A stretch of 64,000 nucleotides of DNA from an uncultured Lachnospiraceae bacterium (GTDB lineage: Bacteria > Bacillota > Clostridia > Lachnospirales > Lachnospiraceae), in assembly GCA_910583965.1 (NCBI GenBank), contig CAJUAE010000009.1, forward strand, positions 1 to 64,000, given 5' to 3'. The notes below the pieces were generated by a model. It did not search any database, was not told where the DNA came from, and was given only the letters and a program-made list of their open reading frames with translations. How positions within the stretch are numbered: position 1 is the stretch's first letter; every line of letters begins with the position of its first letter. Of the stretch, positions 51,367-60,904 are shown one piece after another. The position numbers were made by a program, and so were the translations under genes.

Positions 51367-52557
51367 ATGAAAAAGTTACACAAAAAATTTTTATGCACTT
51401 TGCTTTCTGTGAGTATGCTGGCAGCTTTGACAGCATGTGGCGGCAAAGACGATAGTGCAAGCACTGCGGATAGCAAGGCAACAACCACAAACACAGAGGC
51501 TAATGCAAACACAGACGCTAATACAGCGACAAACACAGAGGCAGATGCTCCTGCTGAGAATAAGGCACCAGCTTCTAAGGACGGCAGTGTGGCAGTATTC
51601 TACTACACCTACGGCGATACATATATCTCAAGTGTGCGTACAGCATTGGACTCTGCACTTGACAAAGCGGGAATTAGCTATCAGGACTATGACAGTAACA
51701 ACAGCCAGACAACACAGTCTGAGCAGGTGACAACAGCGATTGCACAGGGTGCAACTGTATTGGTTGTCAATCTGGTTGACACTGGATCTGATGATGCAGC
51801 GAAGAATATTATCTCACAGGCGAATGGTGTTCCCGTAATTTTCTTTAACCGTTCTGTAAGTGAGGAGGCAGTTACAAGTTCAGATAAGTGCGTGTTTGTT
51901 GGTACAGACTATGAGATGGCTGGCCATATGCAGGGCGAGATGATTGGAAATTATTTGTTAGAGAATTATGATACATTGGATTTGAATGGCGATGGCACAA
52001 TCTCATATGTTATGTTTAAGGGTCAGGAAGGCAACGCTGAGGCAGATGCACGTACAAAGTATGGTCAGGAGGATGCAGATGCGATTTTGACAGGAGCAGG
52101 CAAATCAGCACTTAGCTTTTATGACAGTGCAAACAGCAACAAATATCTGGTAGACCAGGCAGGTGCATGGTCTTCAGCAGCAGCGACAGAGTACATGCAG
52201 ACAATTATGTCTCAGTATAACGAAGCAAACAATAACATGGTTGAGCTTGTTATTGCAAATAATGATGAGATGGCAATCGGTGCTGTCACAGCGCTTCAGA
52301 ATGCTGGATACAACAAAGATGGCGCGACAGTGATTCCTGTGTTTGGTGTGGACGCTACAGACGCAGCAAAGGATGCAATCTCAGCGGGTTCTATGATTGG
52401 AACAATCAAGCAGGATGCAGAAGGTATGGCAAATACGATTGCAAATATCACAGCAAACTTTATGGATGGCAAGGAAGCATTTGATGGGGTAGATTCTGCG
52501 AATGTAGTTGGTACATGGCGCGTTAACATTCCATATGCTACTTACACAGGTGAGTGA
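51367..52557 (+). CDS. mglB: Galactose/glucose-binding lipoprotein of an ABC importer
   Basis: The 396-residue protein has a lipoprotein signal with LTAC (C24), a Thr/Asn/Ala-rich spacer (about 30-65) and a periplasmic-binding-protein fold of the MglB type. The calcium loop D205-LNGDG matches DLNxDG of MglB. The hinge and sugar-contact segments NNDEMAIGAV and VFGVDATDAAKDAI agree with the MglB NNDxMA and FGVDA segments. It should capture galactose, glucose or related sugars outside the cell. GGGAGG precedes the ATG. Confidence 0.92.
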   Translation: MKKLHKKFLCTLLSVSMLAALTACGGKDDSASTADSKATTTNTEANANTDANTATNTEADAPAENKAPASKDGSVAVFYYTYGDTYISSVRTALDSALDKAGISYQDYDSNNSQTTQSEQVTTAIAQGATVLVVNLVDTGSDDAAKNIISQANGVPVIFFNRSVSEEAVTSSDKCVFVGTDYEMAGHMQGEMIGNYLLENYDTLDLNGDGTISYVMFKGQEGNAEADARTKYGQEDADAILTGAGKSALSFYDSANSNKYLVDQAGAWSSAAATEYMQTIMSQYNEANNNMVELVIANNDEMAIGAVTALQNAGYNKDGATVIPVFGVDATDAAKDAISAGSMIGTIKQDAEGMANTIANITANFMDGKEAFDGVDSANVVGTWRVNIPYATYTGE

Positions 52558-52581
52558 TTAAAATAATTCATCGACGATGCG

Positions 52582-52608
52582 GCCGCACTTCGGTGCGGCT
52601 GTGTTTTT
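52582..52608 (+). terminator. Terminator (possibly attenuating) after mglB
   Basis: GCCGCAC-TTCG-GTGCGGC is followed by TGTGTTTTT. A tetraloop hairpin after the binding-protein gene would give more mglB transcript than mglAC. Confidence 0.88.
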
Positions 52609-53077
52609 GCACATGCGACATAACGCGTAGGAAGTCGGAGTGTGCATCAATGAAATTATATCAGAAGGAAATAGTGTGAAATCAAAGATTTCACATAAGA
52701 AAAACGCAAAGGACAGCGTTTTTCATTTTAGCAAAAGGATACCTCTATTAATTAAAACAGTCTGATATAACAATGATGTAGCAATCTGGGGTGCAACTGG
52801 TCAATGCTCAAGACCCAAAAACCAAAGCAAAATAAAAATCTAGGAAAGGAAAAGCGAAATAGATGGAAATTTACAAACTCACATCGATAAGTGATTGTGG
52901 ATATGTACTGATGACTTAGTTTGCAAATTTATGGCTGTGGAGTGTACAAGGACTTGTGAGTAATTATATTTTAGCCTGGGTATACACGTTGAAGCAGTAG
53001 CTACAAATCGTGAGGTTGTAGAAAATCATCTAGCATATACACTTTTGTATATGTTTTAGTAGCAGGTGAGAATGACA
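52609..53077. other. Intergenic region between mglB and mglA
   Basis: A family D hairpin GTGTGAAAT-CAAAG-ATTTCACA is at about 52675-52696, followed by AAAACGC-AAAGGACA-GCGTTTT. A short 18-codon frame at 52863 has AGGAAAGG upstream but is not convincing. No good promoter pair was found, so mglA may be read by read-through. Confidence 0.45.
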
Positions 53078-54616
53078 ATGCAGGAGACAAATGCTTCCGC
53101 AAAAGGCGGGAACCAGAATGTCCTTCTGAAAATGGAGGGAATATGCAAGGAATTTCCTGGTGTTAAGGCGCTTAATAACGTCTCCCTGACTGTAAAGGCG
53201 GGAACCGTGCATGCGCTGATGGGGGAGAACGGTGCCGGAAAATCTACGCTCATGAAATGTCTGTTTGGTGTGTATTCCAAGGACAGCGGTGACATTTTTC
53301 TAGAAGGAAAAAAAGTGGAGTTCAAAAACTCTAAAGAAGCGTTGGAGAATGGTGTGGCGATGGTACATCAGGAGCTAAACCAAGCATTAAAGCGTAATGT
53401 TATGGACAATATGTGGCTTGGACGTTTTCCTAAAATTTCAAGCTGGTGTCCACTTACCAGTGAGAAAAAGATGTACGACGAAACCAAGAAATTATTTGAA
53501 GACCTAGAAATCAGTGTGGACCCGAAAAGGGTTATGAGCACTATGCCAGTATCACAGCGACAGATGGTAGAGATTGCCAAAGCAGTATCTTATCAGTCTA
53601 AGATTATTGTGTTTGACGAGCCAACTTCTTCTTTGACAGAGGAAGAAGTAGAACATTTGTTTAAAATCATTAATATGTTGCGCGATCGTGGCTGTGGCAT
53701 TATCTATATTTCGCATAAGATGGAAGAAATCCTGCGCATTTCGGATGAAGTGACGATTATGCGTGATGGACAATGGATTGCAACCCGTGAGGCAAAATCA
53801 CTAACCATGAATGAGATTATCAAATTAATGGTTGGTCGTGAGCTGACAAATCGTTATCCAGAGAAGGATAATGTGGTGGGCGATCCGCTTTTGGAGGTCA
53901 AATCACTTACGGCAATGTACTCTAAATTAAAAAATGTTTCCTTTGTCGCAAACAAAGGCGAAGTTTTAGGTGTTGCAGGTCTTGACAGTTCAGGACGTAC
54001 AGAGCTGCTAGAAAATATTTTTGGCATAGCGACACGCAAGAGTGGTGAAATCTATCTTCATGGAAAACAGGTGTTCAATCGCAATGCGCAGGAATCAATT
54101 GCAAACAAATTTGCATTGTTGACGGAGGAGCGTCGTGCGACTGGAATTTTTGGTATTCGCGATATCCAGGCAAACACAACAATATCTAGTCTGCGCAAGT
54201 ATCACTACAAAGGGATTCCACTTCTGAGTGACAAAAAACTTGCTGAGGTTACAGACTGGGGAATTAAAGCTATGCGCACTAAGACACCAAACCAGAAAAC
54301 ACAGATTCGCTCGTTGTCTGGAGGGAATCAACAGAAGGTAATTTTGGCACGTTGGTTGCTGACTGATCCAGAAGTGTTGTTGCTTGACGAGCCAACACGT
54401 GGTATTGATGTGGGGGCGAAGTATGAGATTTATCAGCTTATATTGAATCTGGCAAAAGAAGGAAAAACGGTTATTATGGTTTCTTCTGAGATGCCAGAGC
54501 TTTTGGGGGTATGTGACCGAATATTGGTGATGTCTGGTGGACAGCTCTCAGGAGAAGTAGATGCAAAGACAACAACGCAGGAGGAAATTATGACTCTAGC
54601 GGCAAAATACGCGTGA
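53078..54616 (+). CDS. mglA: Sugar ABC transporter ATPase, two domains (MglA-type)
   Basis: The product of about 512 residues carries two ABC domains. The first has Walker A GENGAGKST, MVHQELNQ and Walker B FDEPTSSL, with a weak signature (MPVSQRQMVE). The second has the degenerate P-loop GLDSSGRTE, full signature LSGGNQQKV and LLDEPTRGIDVGAK. This pattern is that of MglA/RbsA/XylG ATPases. The start is uncertain: ATG at 53078 has AGGTGA eight bases upstream; 53072 and a GTG at 53066 are possible. Confidence 0.94.
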   Translation: MQETNASAKGGNQNVLLKMEGICKEFPGVKALNNVSLTVKAGTVHALMGENGAGKSTLMKCLFGVYSKDSGDIFLEGKKVEFKNSKEALENGVAMVHQELNQALKRNVMDNMWLGRFPKISSWCPLTSEKKMYDETKKLFEDLEISVDPKRVMSTMPVSQRQMVEIAKAVSYQSKIIVFDEPTSSLTEEEVEHLFKIINMLRDRGCGIIYISHKMEEILRISDEVTIMRDGQWIATREAKSLTMNEIIKLMVGRELTNRYPEKDNVVGDPLLEVKSLTAMYSKLKNVSFVANKGEVLGVAGLDSSGRTELLENIFGIATRKSGEIYLHGKQVFNRNAQESIANKFALLTEERRATGIFGIRDIQANTTISSLRKYHYKGIPLLSDKKLAEVTDWGIKAMRTKTPNQKTQIRSLSGGNQQKVILARWLLTDPEVLLLDEPTRGIDVGAKYEIYQLILNLAKEGKTVIMVSSEMPELLGVCDRILVMSGGQLSGEVDAKTTTQEEIMTLAAKYA

Positions 54617-54682
54617 TGAAAATCACAATAAATTCTTCTAATAGACTCCGAGAGGCTATTCTATAGATTGGAGGTATGAACT

Positions 54683-55699
54683 GTGACTGAAAAAGAAAAA
54701 TTAAAAAAAGTTGGGGATATTTTACTTAATAATGCCATGTATATTATTATAGCGGTGGCAGTCGTGTACATAGCAATTATGCGCCCTACTTTCATAAAGC
54801 TTCCCTCAATTGTGAACATATTGTCCCTGACAGCAGCGAAACTACCCATTGCATTGGGGATTGGAGGCTGTATTGTACTGACTGGAACTGATATTTCCGC
54901 AGGTCGTGTTGTCGGTTTGACAGCATGTATCTCTGCATCTCTGTTGACAACTGTATTTAAAATATTTCCAGGTATGACAAGCGCAGCGCCATTGCCGCTT
55001 GTGCTTCTGCTAGTCATTGGCGTAGGCGCTCTTGTAGGCTTTGTAAACGGCTTTAGCGTGGCGAAATTTAAGTTGCATCCATTTATTGTAACACTTTCTA
55101 CTCAGCTGATTGTGTACGGTATCATTTTAATGTACTTGATGCGAGGTGTCAATAATGGTCAGACCTTGAGCGGATTGGCTGATAATTATCGTTCATTTAT
55201 CACGGGTACTCTGTTTAGTATTGGTGGTGTGGCAGTTCCTAAATATGTGCTTTATTCTATAATTTTGACAATTATTATGTGGATTATCTGGAACAAAACA
55301 ACTTTTGGGAAAAATATGTTTGCGGTTGGCTCGAATGAGGAGGCAGCAAACGTGTCCGGCGTCAATGTAGTGCGCACAATTATTATGGTATTTATGCTCG
55401 CAGGAATGATGTATGGTATCACTGGATTTTTGGATGGTGCGCGTATCGCTTCTGCAAATGCAAATACAGGTTTGAACTATGAGTGTGATGCAATTGCAGC
55501 GTGCGTAATCGGTGGTGTTTCTTTTGTCGGTGGTATTGGACGCATTAGTGGTATTGTGGTGGGCGTGTTGCTTTTGCAGATTATCTTTACAGGATTGACT
55601 TTCCTTGCGGTAGATGCTAATATGCTCTATATTATCAAAGGTTTGATTATCTTGATCGCATGTGCAATTGACATGCGCAAGTATCTGGTGCGCAAATAA
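54683..55699 (+). CDS. mglC: Sugar ABC transporter permease (MglC-type)
   Basis: The 338-residue protein has about ten membrane helices and the family features GGCIVLTGTDISAGRVVGLTA, GFVNGFSVAKFKLHPFIVTLST and GSNEEAANVSGVNVVR (the cytoplasmic coupling region). It forms the membrane channel of the MglBAC importer. It starts with GTG preceded by TTGGAGG. A small hairpin (ATAGACTC-CGA-GAGGCTAT) lies in the 66-base gap after mglA. Confidence 0.93.
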   Translation: MTEKEKLKKVGDILLNNAMYIIIAVAVVYIAIMRPTFIKLPSIVNILSLTAAKLPIALGIGGCIVLTGTDISAGRVVGLTACISASLLTTVFKIFPGMTSAAPLPLVLLLVIGVGALVGFVNGFSVAKFKLHPFIVTLSTQLIVYGIILMYLMRGVNNGQTLSGLADNYRSFITGTLFSIGGVAVPKYVLYSIILTIIMWIIWNKTTFGKNMFAVGSNEEAANVSGVNVVRTIIMVFMLAGMMYGITGFLDGARIASANANTGLNYECDAIAACVIGGVSFVGGIGRISGIVVGVLLLQIIFTGLTFLAVDANMLYIIKGLIILIACAIDMRKYLVRK

Positions 55700-55702
55700 G
55701 CT

Positions 55703-56086
55703 ATGGCAGGACAGAACAAACAAAACTTGGAACAAAATAATTCCGCTCCACAGCGTCAACTGCGAGGATTGTATTCTAAGGTCAATATTTCAGTTAAGTC
55801 ACTGAATATTATTATTATTGTATTGGCTGTGGCGCTTGTGGTTTGTATGGCAATCGGTGTATCTAACGCAGGATTTACGGTTCAATTTGATTCTCTAGGT
55901 GGAACGACAGTGGAAAGTCAGAAACATATGTACGGAGAATTGATTATGGCACCTGTTCCGCCCACGCGAGAAGGTTATTTATTTGATGGCTGGTATTTGG
56001 ACCAGAGTACAACGAGACCTTGGAACTTAGAGAATGATGTTGTTACAGAATCTATGACATTATATGCAGGATGGCGGTTGCAATAA
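55703..56086 (+). CDS. Membrane-anchored protein with one InlB B-repeat-type domain
   Basis: The 127-residue protein has a basic N-terminus, one membrane helix (about 36-56), and an extracellular domain with FTVQFDSLGGTTVESQ, PPTREGYLFDGWYLD and LYAGW, the signature of InlB B-repeat / Listeria-Bacteroides (Flg_new) repeats. Usually many such repeats occur in large surface proteins. Here a single one sits at the end of an mgl operon, three bases after mglC, with no strong ribosome site, so its translation is probably coupled. It may be an accessory subunit of the transporter or of the sensor that follows. Confidence 0.8.
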   Translation: MAGQNKQNLEQNNSAPQRQLRGLYSKVNISVKSLNIIIIVLAVALVVCMAIGVSNAGFTVQFDSLGGTTVESQKHMYGELIMAPVPPTREGYLFDGWYLDQSTTRPWNLENDVVTESMTLYAGWRLQ

Positions 56087-56133
56087 AAGAAACAGTGATT
56101 AACAATACGAAACCATATATTTGGAGTGCGAAT

Positions 56134-56173
56134 AAAAGACTATGAGATCTGCAATGGGAATCATAGTCTTTTT
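56134..56173 (+). terminator. Rho-independent terminator of the mgl operon
   Basis: AAAAGACTATGA (56134-56145) pairs with TCATAGTCTTTT (56161-56172), followed by TTTCTTTTTT. Confidence 0.93.
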
Positions 56174-56179
56174 CTTTTT

Positions 56180-56284
56180 TATGCACAGACCCATGCAGAG
56201 GAAATAAGCCACTAAAGCGGCGCACGAGTCGTGCGGCGAGTAGGAAGAAGATAAACCTTCCCTGCTCGATTGCACAAGAGCACC
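56180..56284 (+). repeat. Terminator-associated repeat, family C, copy 3
   Basis: TATGCACAGACCCATGC begins at the T-tract. GACCCATGC and GCACGAGTC form a weakened first stem; CGAGTAGG with CCTGCTCG is the second. The similarity to copy 2 extends to about 56340 (ACCCAAATGAAATTTGTCAG). Confidence 0.88.
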
Positions 56285-56645
56285 CAAATGAAATTTGTCA
56301 GCAGAAGCTGATGGGTGTCCGGCGCGTGAGTAGGGAAAAGAAGTCTTATTTGGTGTGCATCAATTGTAACAAAATCGTTACTTTTCACACCCGCGTCATG
56401 CACTTGCTGTATGGTGTCGGATCCAGCGCCAAAATGCTTGTTTTTAGGCATTGTGTGTGCATCCATTGTTGCAATTCATACCGAATGTTCGTAAATCGGT
56501 GCAAAATCTGACGTTGGTGTGAATTGTAACACAAAATCAGTTCCACAATTAATGTTACTAAGAAGCATTATTGAAAAATTACAGTTTATAGTTTATAGTA
56601 AAAGCGAGTAGATAGTTCCGAATTGTATAGAGACGAGGATAAACA
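56285..56645. other. Intergenic region upstream of the sensor kinase
   Basis: No gene. GGTGTG (56350-56355) and CACACC (56386-56391) enclose GTAAC/GTTAC, forming a strong stem. Related words (GGTGTGAATTGTAAC, near 56516) recur downstream, so this may be another small repeat. GTATAGA near 56628 and TTTATAG duplicated near 56586 are possible -10 elements for the kinase gene. Confidence 0.4.
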
Positions 56646-58145
56646 ATGGCAACAGAAAAAATAAAATATCCCCTAAAAAACAAATTAATTGTTTTAGTGC
56701 TAGTTGCAATGGTACCAATTCTTTATGTGACAATTTACTTGATCTTAGCATTGGTAAATTATAGCCGCGCTTATGACCAGATAGTAAACAGTATGTTGCT
56801 TGCCAATGATTACAATATTAATTTTAAGGAAGAAATGGATGAAAGTCTTTATAAATTAGTGGTTAGTAGTATTACTTTTGACACAATTGAGGAGGATGGG
56901 ACGTTAAAGAATCCTTATAAATTAATTAATGAGTTGCGTACAGAGAGTAATAATCTGCTGACAATGACAAGTGATAAAGAGAGCCGTGTCTGGTTGCAAA
57001 GCCTCTTGCGCAATGTCGATACATTGAAAGATCGCGTCGATGATATCAAGGCAAATCAGCAGGCAGAAGGGCAATATGAAAAAAATATTGATATGTTGTA
57101 CAATGATATTTATATTCTAACGGAGCTTATACAGGACGACATTCAGTATTATATTTATTATCAGACGAAAAGTATAGAACAGTTAAAAATTCAATTAAAT
57201 CAAGAAGTACAACATGTGATTCTTATTAGCATTTTGCTGGGAGGCTGTATTGTAATTGTGGTTATTTTAATTACCAGTGCTATATTGAACAGTATCACCA
57301 AGCCAATACAAGAGCTGTGTGGAATTACCAGCAGAATCGCGGAGGGAAATTTTTCTGACCGCGCAAATGTGCAGACGGAGGATGAACTAGAAGTGCTTTC
57401 TGATAGTGTGAATGACATGTCAGAAAATCTGGAAGTTTTAGTCAATCAGATTAAGGAGGATGAGCGTAAGATGCGCCATGCAGAGTTGCGGCTTTTGCAA
57501 GAGCAGATTAACCCGCATTTTCTGTACAATACGCTTGATACCATTGTATGGTTGATTGAGGGAGATGACCCCGATAAGGCAGTGGATGTTGTTGTGGCAC
57601 TCTCAGAATTTTTTCGATTGGTGTTGAGTAAAGGGAAAGAATACATCTCGATTTTAGAGGAAAAAGAGCATATTCGTGGTTATCTTGAAATTCAGCAAGT
57701 GCGCTATCAAGATATTTTGGACTATGAAATTGCGATTGCACCAGAACTGTATTCTTATAAAATTCTAAAATTGACATTGCAGCCACTTGTTGAAAATTCT
57801 CTATATCATGGAATTAAGTGTAAGCGACAAAAAGGGAAAATTTGTGTGACAGGGAAGTTACAACAAAGTGATTCTCCACAGAAAGATACGATTTTGTTGT
57901 GTGTGGAGGACAGCGGAATTGGAATGGAAATTGATGATGTAAACCGATTGCGTACAGAGATTGAAAAGCCTTGTAAAGAGACGGAAAAAGGATTTGGACT
58001 TGCCAATGTAAACGAGCGAATTCGCATGAATTTTGGGGCCGAGTATGGTATGACTATCGAATCAGAAAAAGGGGTGGGCACAAAAGTTAGTATTATTATA
58101 CCAGCGGTAAAACTTGATGAAACATTGGCAGGCGAATTTTCGTAA
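56646..58145 (+). CDS. YesM/LytS-type sensor histidine kinase
   Basis: The 499-residue protein has two membrane helices (about 12-35 and 190-215) around a 150-residue extracellular domain. A HAMP domain follows (about 215-270), then a His_kinase domain with H291 in EQINPHFLYNTLD and a HATPase domain (EDSGIGM, GFGLANV). This class pairs with AraC-type YesN regulators and controls carbohydrate uptake. The gene set kinase / sugar-binding protein / YesN follows the mgl operon, so it probably controls it. GACGAGG precedes the ATG. Confidence 0.95.
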   Translation: MATEKIKYPLKNKLIVLVLVAMVPILYVTIYLILALVNYSRAYDQIVNSMLLANDYNINFKEEMDESLYKLVVSSITFDTIEEDGTLKNPYKLINELRTESNNLLTMTSDKESRVWLQSLLRNVDTLKDRVDDIKANQQAEGQYEKNIDMLYNDIYILTELIQDDIQYYIYYQTKSIEQLKIQLNQEVQHVILISILLGGCIVIVVILITSAILNSITKPIQELCGITSRIAEGNFSDRANVQTEDELEVLSDSVNDMSENLEVLVNQIKEDERKMRHAELRLLQEQINPHFLYNTLDTIVWLIEGDDPDKAVDVVVALSEFFRLVLSKGKEYISILEEKEHIRGYLEIQQVRYQDILDYEIAIAPELYSYKILKLTLQPLVENSLYHGIKCKRQKGKICVTGKLQQSDSPQKDTILLCVEDSGIGMEIDDVNRLRTEIEKPCKETEKGFGLANVNERIRMNFGAEYGMTIESEKGVGTKVSIIIPAVKLDETLAGEFS

Positions 58146-58187
58146 AAAGGCATAACTGGACGATATCATAAATAAGGGAGGGGGCAA

Positions 58188-59243
58188 ATGAAAACAACAT
58201 CTAAAATAATAAAAGAAATTATCTTTGGTCATGTGGGTGCTTGCATTGTATTACTGTGTATTGTTCCCGTCTTTTTTACTGCGTATGGGCTTTATCGAGG
58301 ATTTGAAATAAAAGTAGAGCAGATTTCTGACCCATCTGATGAGGAAGATTTAATTGTGGTTGGTTTCTCTCAACTTGGCAGTGAATCTGGCTGGAGGTCG
58401 GCGCATACAGCATCAATACAACAAGCATTGACAAAGGATGCAGGTTACTTTTTGATTTTTAACAATGCTCGGCAGATGCAAGACAATCAAATTAAGGCAA
58501 TTCGCAGTTTTATTTCCCAGCGCGTGGACTATATTGTGTTTGCGCCTGTGATTGAAGATGGATGGGATACTGTACTTTTGGAGGCAAAGAATGCAAAAAT
58601 ACCTGTAATTGTTACAGACCGAAAGGTCAATGTGCAAGATGATTCGCTCTACACTGCATGGATTGGAATGGATGCGAAAGAAGAGGGAAAAAAAGCAGGT
58701 AAGTGGCTGGAATCCTATCTGGAACAGGAACAAAGACAAACAGAAGAAATCAATATTGTGGTTCTAAAAGGAACAGTGGGTTCCACAGCAGAAATTGGTA
58801 GAACAAAAGGATTTGCTGAGATTGCTGCGCGACATCGAAACTGGAATATACTGGAATCTGTTACAGCAGAATTTACGGCGAACAAGGCTAAGGAAGTGAT
58901 GCGCGATATGTTGCGGCGTTATCCAGAGATGGATGTGCTTATCTCGCAAAATGATGATATGACCATAGGCGCTATTGACGCAATGCAGGAAGCTGGCATA
59001 AGCTTTGGCGAAGAAGGCGATATAACAATTATCTCGTTTGATGCAACGCGCGATGCGTTAGAACTGGTGAAAGAAGGGCGTATTAATGTTGATGTGGAAT
59101 GCAATCCAGTACAGGGTACTTATGTCAATGAAATTATACAAAAACTTGAAAATGGGGAGTCAGTGCAGAAGTATTATGTGGTGGAGGAAAAGGTATTTAC
59201 GAAGGAAAATGTCGCAGAGTTTCTAAAGGACAGAAAATATTAA
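58188..59243 (+). CDS. Membrane-anchored sugar-binding protein, likely sensor partner
   Basis: The 351-residue protein has an uncleaved-type N-terminal helix (about 15-37) with no lipobox, and a periplasmic-binding-protein fold of the YtfQ/RbsB type (VVGFSQLGSESGWRSAHT, VIVTDRKVN, GTVGSTAEIGRTKGF, SQNDDMTIGAID, IISFDATRDAL). It lies between a YesM kinase and a YesN regulator gene. In Clostridium the XylFII-LytS pair uses the same arrangement, in which the anchored binding protein passes the sugar signal to the kinase. A similar sensor role is inferred here. GGAGGGGG precedes the ATG. Confidence 0.88.
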   Translation: MKTTSKIIKEIIFGHVGACIVLLCIVPVFFTAYGLYRGFEIKVEQISDPSDEEDLIVVGFSQLGSESGWRSAHTASIQQALTKDAGYFLIFNNARQMQDNQIKAIRSFISQRVDYIVFAPVIEDGWDTVLLEAKNAKIPVIVTDRKVNVQDDSLYTAWIGMDAKEEGKKAGKWLESYLEQEQRQTEEINIVVLKGTVGSTAEIGRTKGFAEIAARHRNWNILESVTAEFTANKAKEVMRDMLRRYPEMDVLISQNDDMTIGAIDAMQEAGISFGEEGDITIISFDATRDALELVKEGRINVDVECNPVQGTYVNEIIQKLENGESVQKYYVVEEKVFTKENVAEFLKDRKY

Positions 59244-59276
59244 TCGGATAAATGATATCAAAAGAGGGAAAAATAA

Positions 59277-60896
59277 ATGTTAAAAGTATTTTTGGTGGAG
59301 GATGAAAGCATTGTCAGAGAAGGACTGAAAAAAAATATTCCGTGGCAGGAATATGGATATCAATTTACGGGGGAGGCGAGCGACGGTGAGATGGCGCTGC
59401 CAATGATTCGAAAAATTCGACCAGATGTTCTTATCACGGATATTAAGATGCCATTTATGGATGGGCTTGCACTCAGCCAGATTGTAACACAAGAAATTCC
59501 TGAGATTAAAATTGTTATTATCAGCGGATATGATGAGTTTGAGTACGCGCAGCAGGCGATTCGTGTCGGCGTGGAACAATATCTTCTAAAACCGATTACA
59601 AAAGGTACTCTGCGCAAGGTGCTTCTTGAAATAAGAGAAAAGATTGAGAGTGAACAGGAACAGAAGAATTATCTGGAAACTTTTCAGAACGAGATGAAAG
59701 AGTATGAAAATTATGCCCGCAGAAGCTTTCTGGAAAAAGTGTTTAGTGGTGTATTTTCTGTTCAGCAGATTTATGAGGAAGCAGCAAAAATTTCTCTGAA
59801 CTTAGATGGACCGTGCTATAATCTTATACTGTTGAATTTACAGGTAAAACGTCAAAATCCAGAATATATAATGCAGGAACCAGAAGGCATGAGTGAAGTG
59901 CGAGAGGCACTGTTTCGCTTTTTTTTACGTTTTCCCCAATATCTTATTTTTCAATGGAATGTCAGTTTGTATGGCGTGTTAATCAAAGGGGAAACGGAGC
60001 AGATGGAAGCGTTAAAAGAACAATGCATTCATAACATTGAAAAAATCTGCTCGCAACAGGAAATTTCATTGGAGTGGTGTGTGGCAGTAGGGAACCCAGT
60101 GGAACGGCTTTCTTTGTTGCCAGAGTGTTACGCAAAGGTCAATCATATTCTTGCACATCGCTTTTTTAATTCACAACGTCATATTTTGACAGAAAAAGAT
60201 GTGGAGGAGCTTCTTCCGGGAAAGGATTTAAAGAGTTTTGCATCAGTGGACAGTGCAAAAGTTAATCCAGATATTATTCAGGGGTTTTTGCGGGAGGGAA
60301 AACAGGCAGAAATCAAAGACTTTGTGGATGGTTATCTGGCAGGGGTAAAGGAGGCATTAGAATCGCGTTTATTTCGTGATTATCTGCTTTTAAATATTCG
60401 GTTTACAACAATTAATTATATGCAAATATTTGGCGTGTGTCAGCAGGACTTTTTGCCGGAGGATGATGACCGTAAAGTGCACGACGCTTCTGCTAGTGGG
60501 GGTAATATTGATGTTTATATGCTTGAGTTATTGGAGCGCGCCCTAACACTGCGCGACAGAGAAAGTGAAAATCAAGGCAAGCGCGCCCTCAAAAAAGGTT
60601 TAAAATATATCGAGGAAAATTTCAGTGATGAGTCACTTTCTCTAAATAGTGTTGCGGGTGCTATCGGTGTCAGTGGCAATTATTTTAGCAGTATATTCAG
60701 TCAAGAAATGCAGATGACCTTTATTGAATTTGTCACCAAAAAACGCATGGAAAAAGCAAAGAAACTTCTGATTCAGACACAGCTGCATTCCAATGAAATC
60801 GCGGGGAAAGTAGGGTATAAAGACCCACATTATTTCAGTTTTGTCTTTAAAAAGACAGTGGGTTGTACACCAAGAGAATATCGGAATGGAAAGTAA
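59277..60896 (+). CDS. YesN/AraC-type response regulator
   Basis: The 539-residue protein has a receiver domain with phosphoacceptor D55 (VLITDIKMPFMDG) and a lysine in YLLKPI. A long middle helical region (about 130-430) follows, and a C-terminal AraC helix-turn-helix pair (about 435-539, with FSDESLSLNSVAGAIGVSGNYFSSIFSQ and VGYKDPHYFSFVFKKTVGCTPREYR). It should act as activator of the sugar operon in response to the kinase at 56646. GAGGG precedes the ATG. It converges on the GntR-LacI gene with 8 bases between stops. Confidence 0.95.
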   Translation: MLKVFLVEDESIVREGLKKNIPWQEYGYQFTGEASDGEMALPMIRKIRPDVLITDIKMPFMDGLALSQIVTQEIPEIKIVIISGYDEFEYAQQAIRVGVEQYLLKPITKGTLRKVLLEIREKIESEQEQKNYLETFQNEMKEYENYARRSFLEKVFSGVFSVQQIYEEAAKISLNLDGPCYNLILLNLQVKRQNPEYIMQEPEGMSEVREALFRFFLRFPQYLIFQWNVSLYGVLIKGETEQMEALKEQCIHNIEKICSQQEISLEWCVAVGNPVERLSLLPECYAKVNHILAHRFFNSQRHILTEKDVEELLPGKDLKSFASVDSAKVNPDIIQGFLREGKQAEIKDFVDGYLAGVKEALESRLFRDYLLLNIRFTTINYMQIFGVCQQDFLPEDDDRKVHDASASGGNIDVYMLELLERALTLRDRESENQGKRALKKGLKYIEENFSDESLSLNSVAGAIGVSGNYFSSIFSQEMQMTFIEFVTKKRMEKAKKLLIQTQLHSNEIAGKVGYKDPHYFSFVFKKTVGCTPREYRNGK

Positions 60897-60904
60897 AAGG
60901 AACG

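Noticed and set aside
52863..52919. An 18-codon frame between mglB and mglA with AGGAAAGG upstream
   Set aside because: Too short, no recognisable composition, and no coupling to the next gene.
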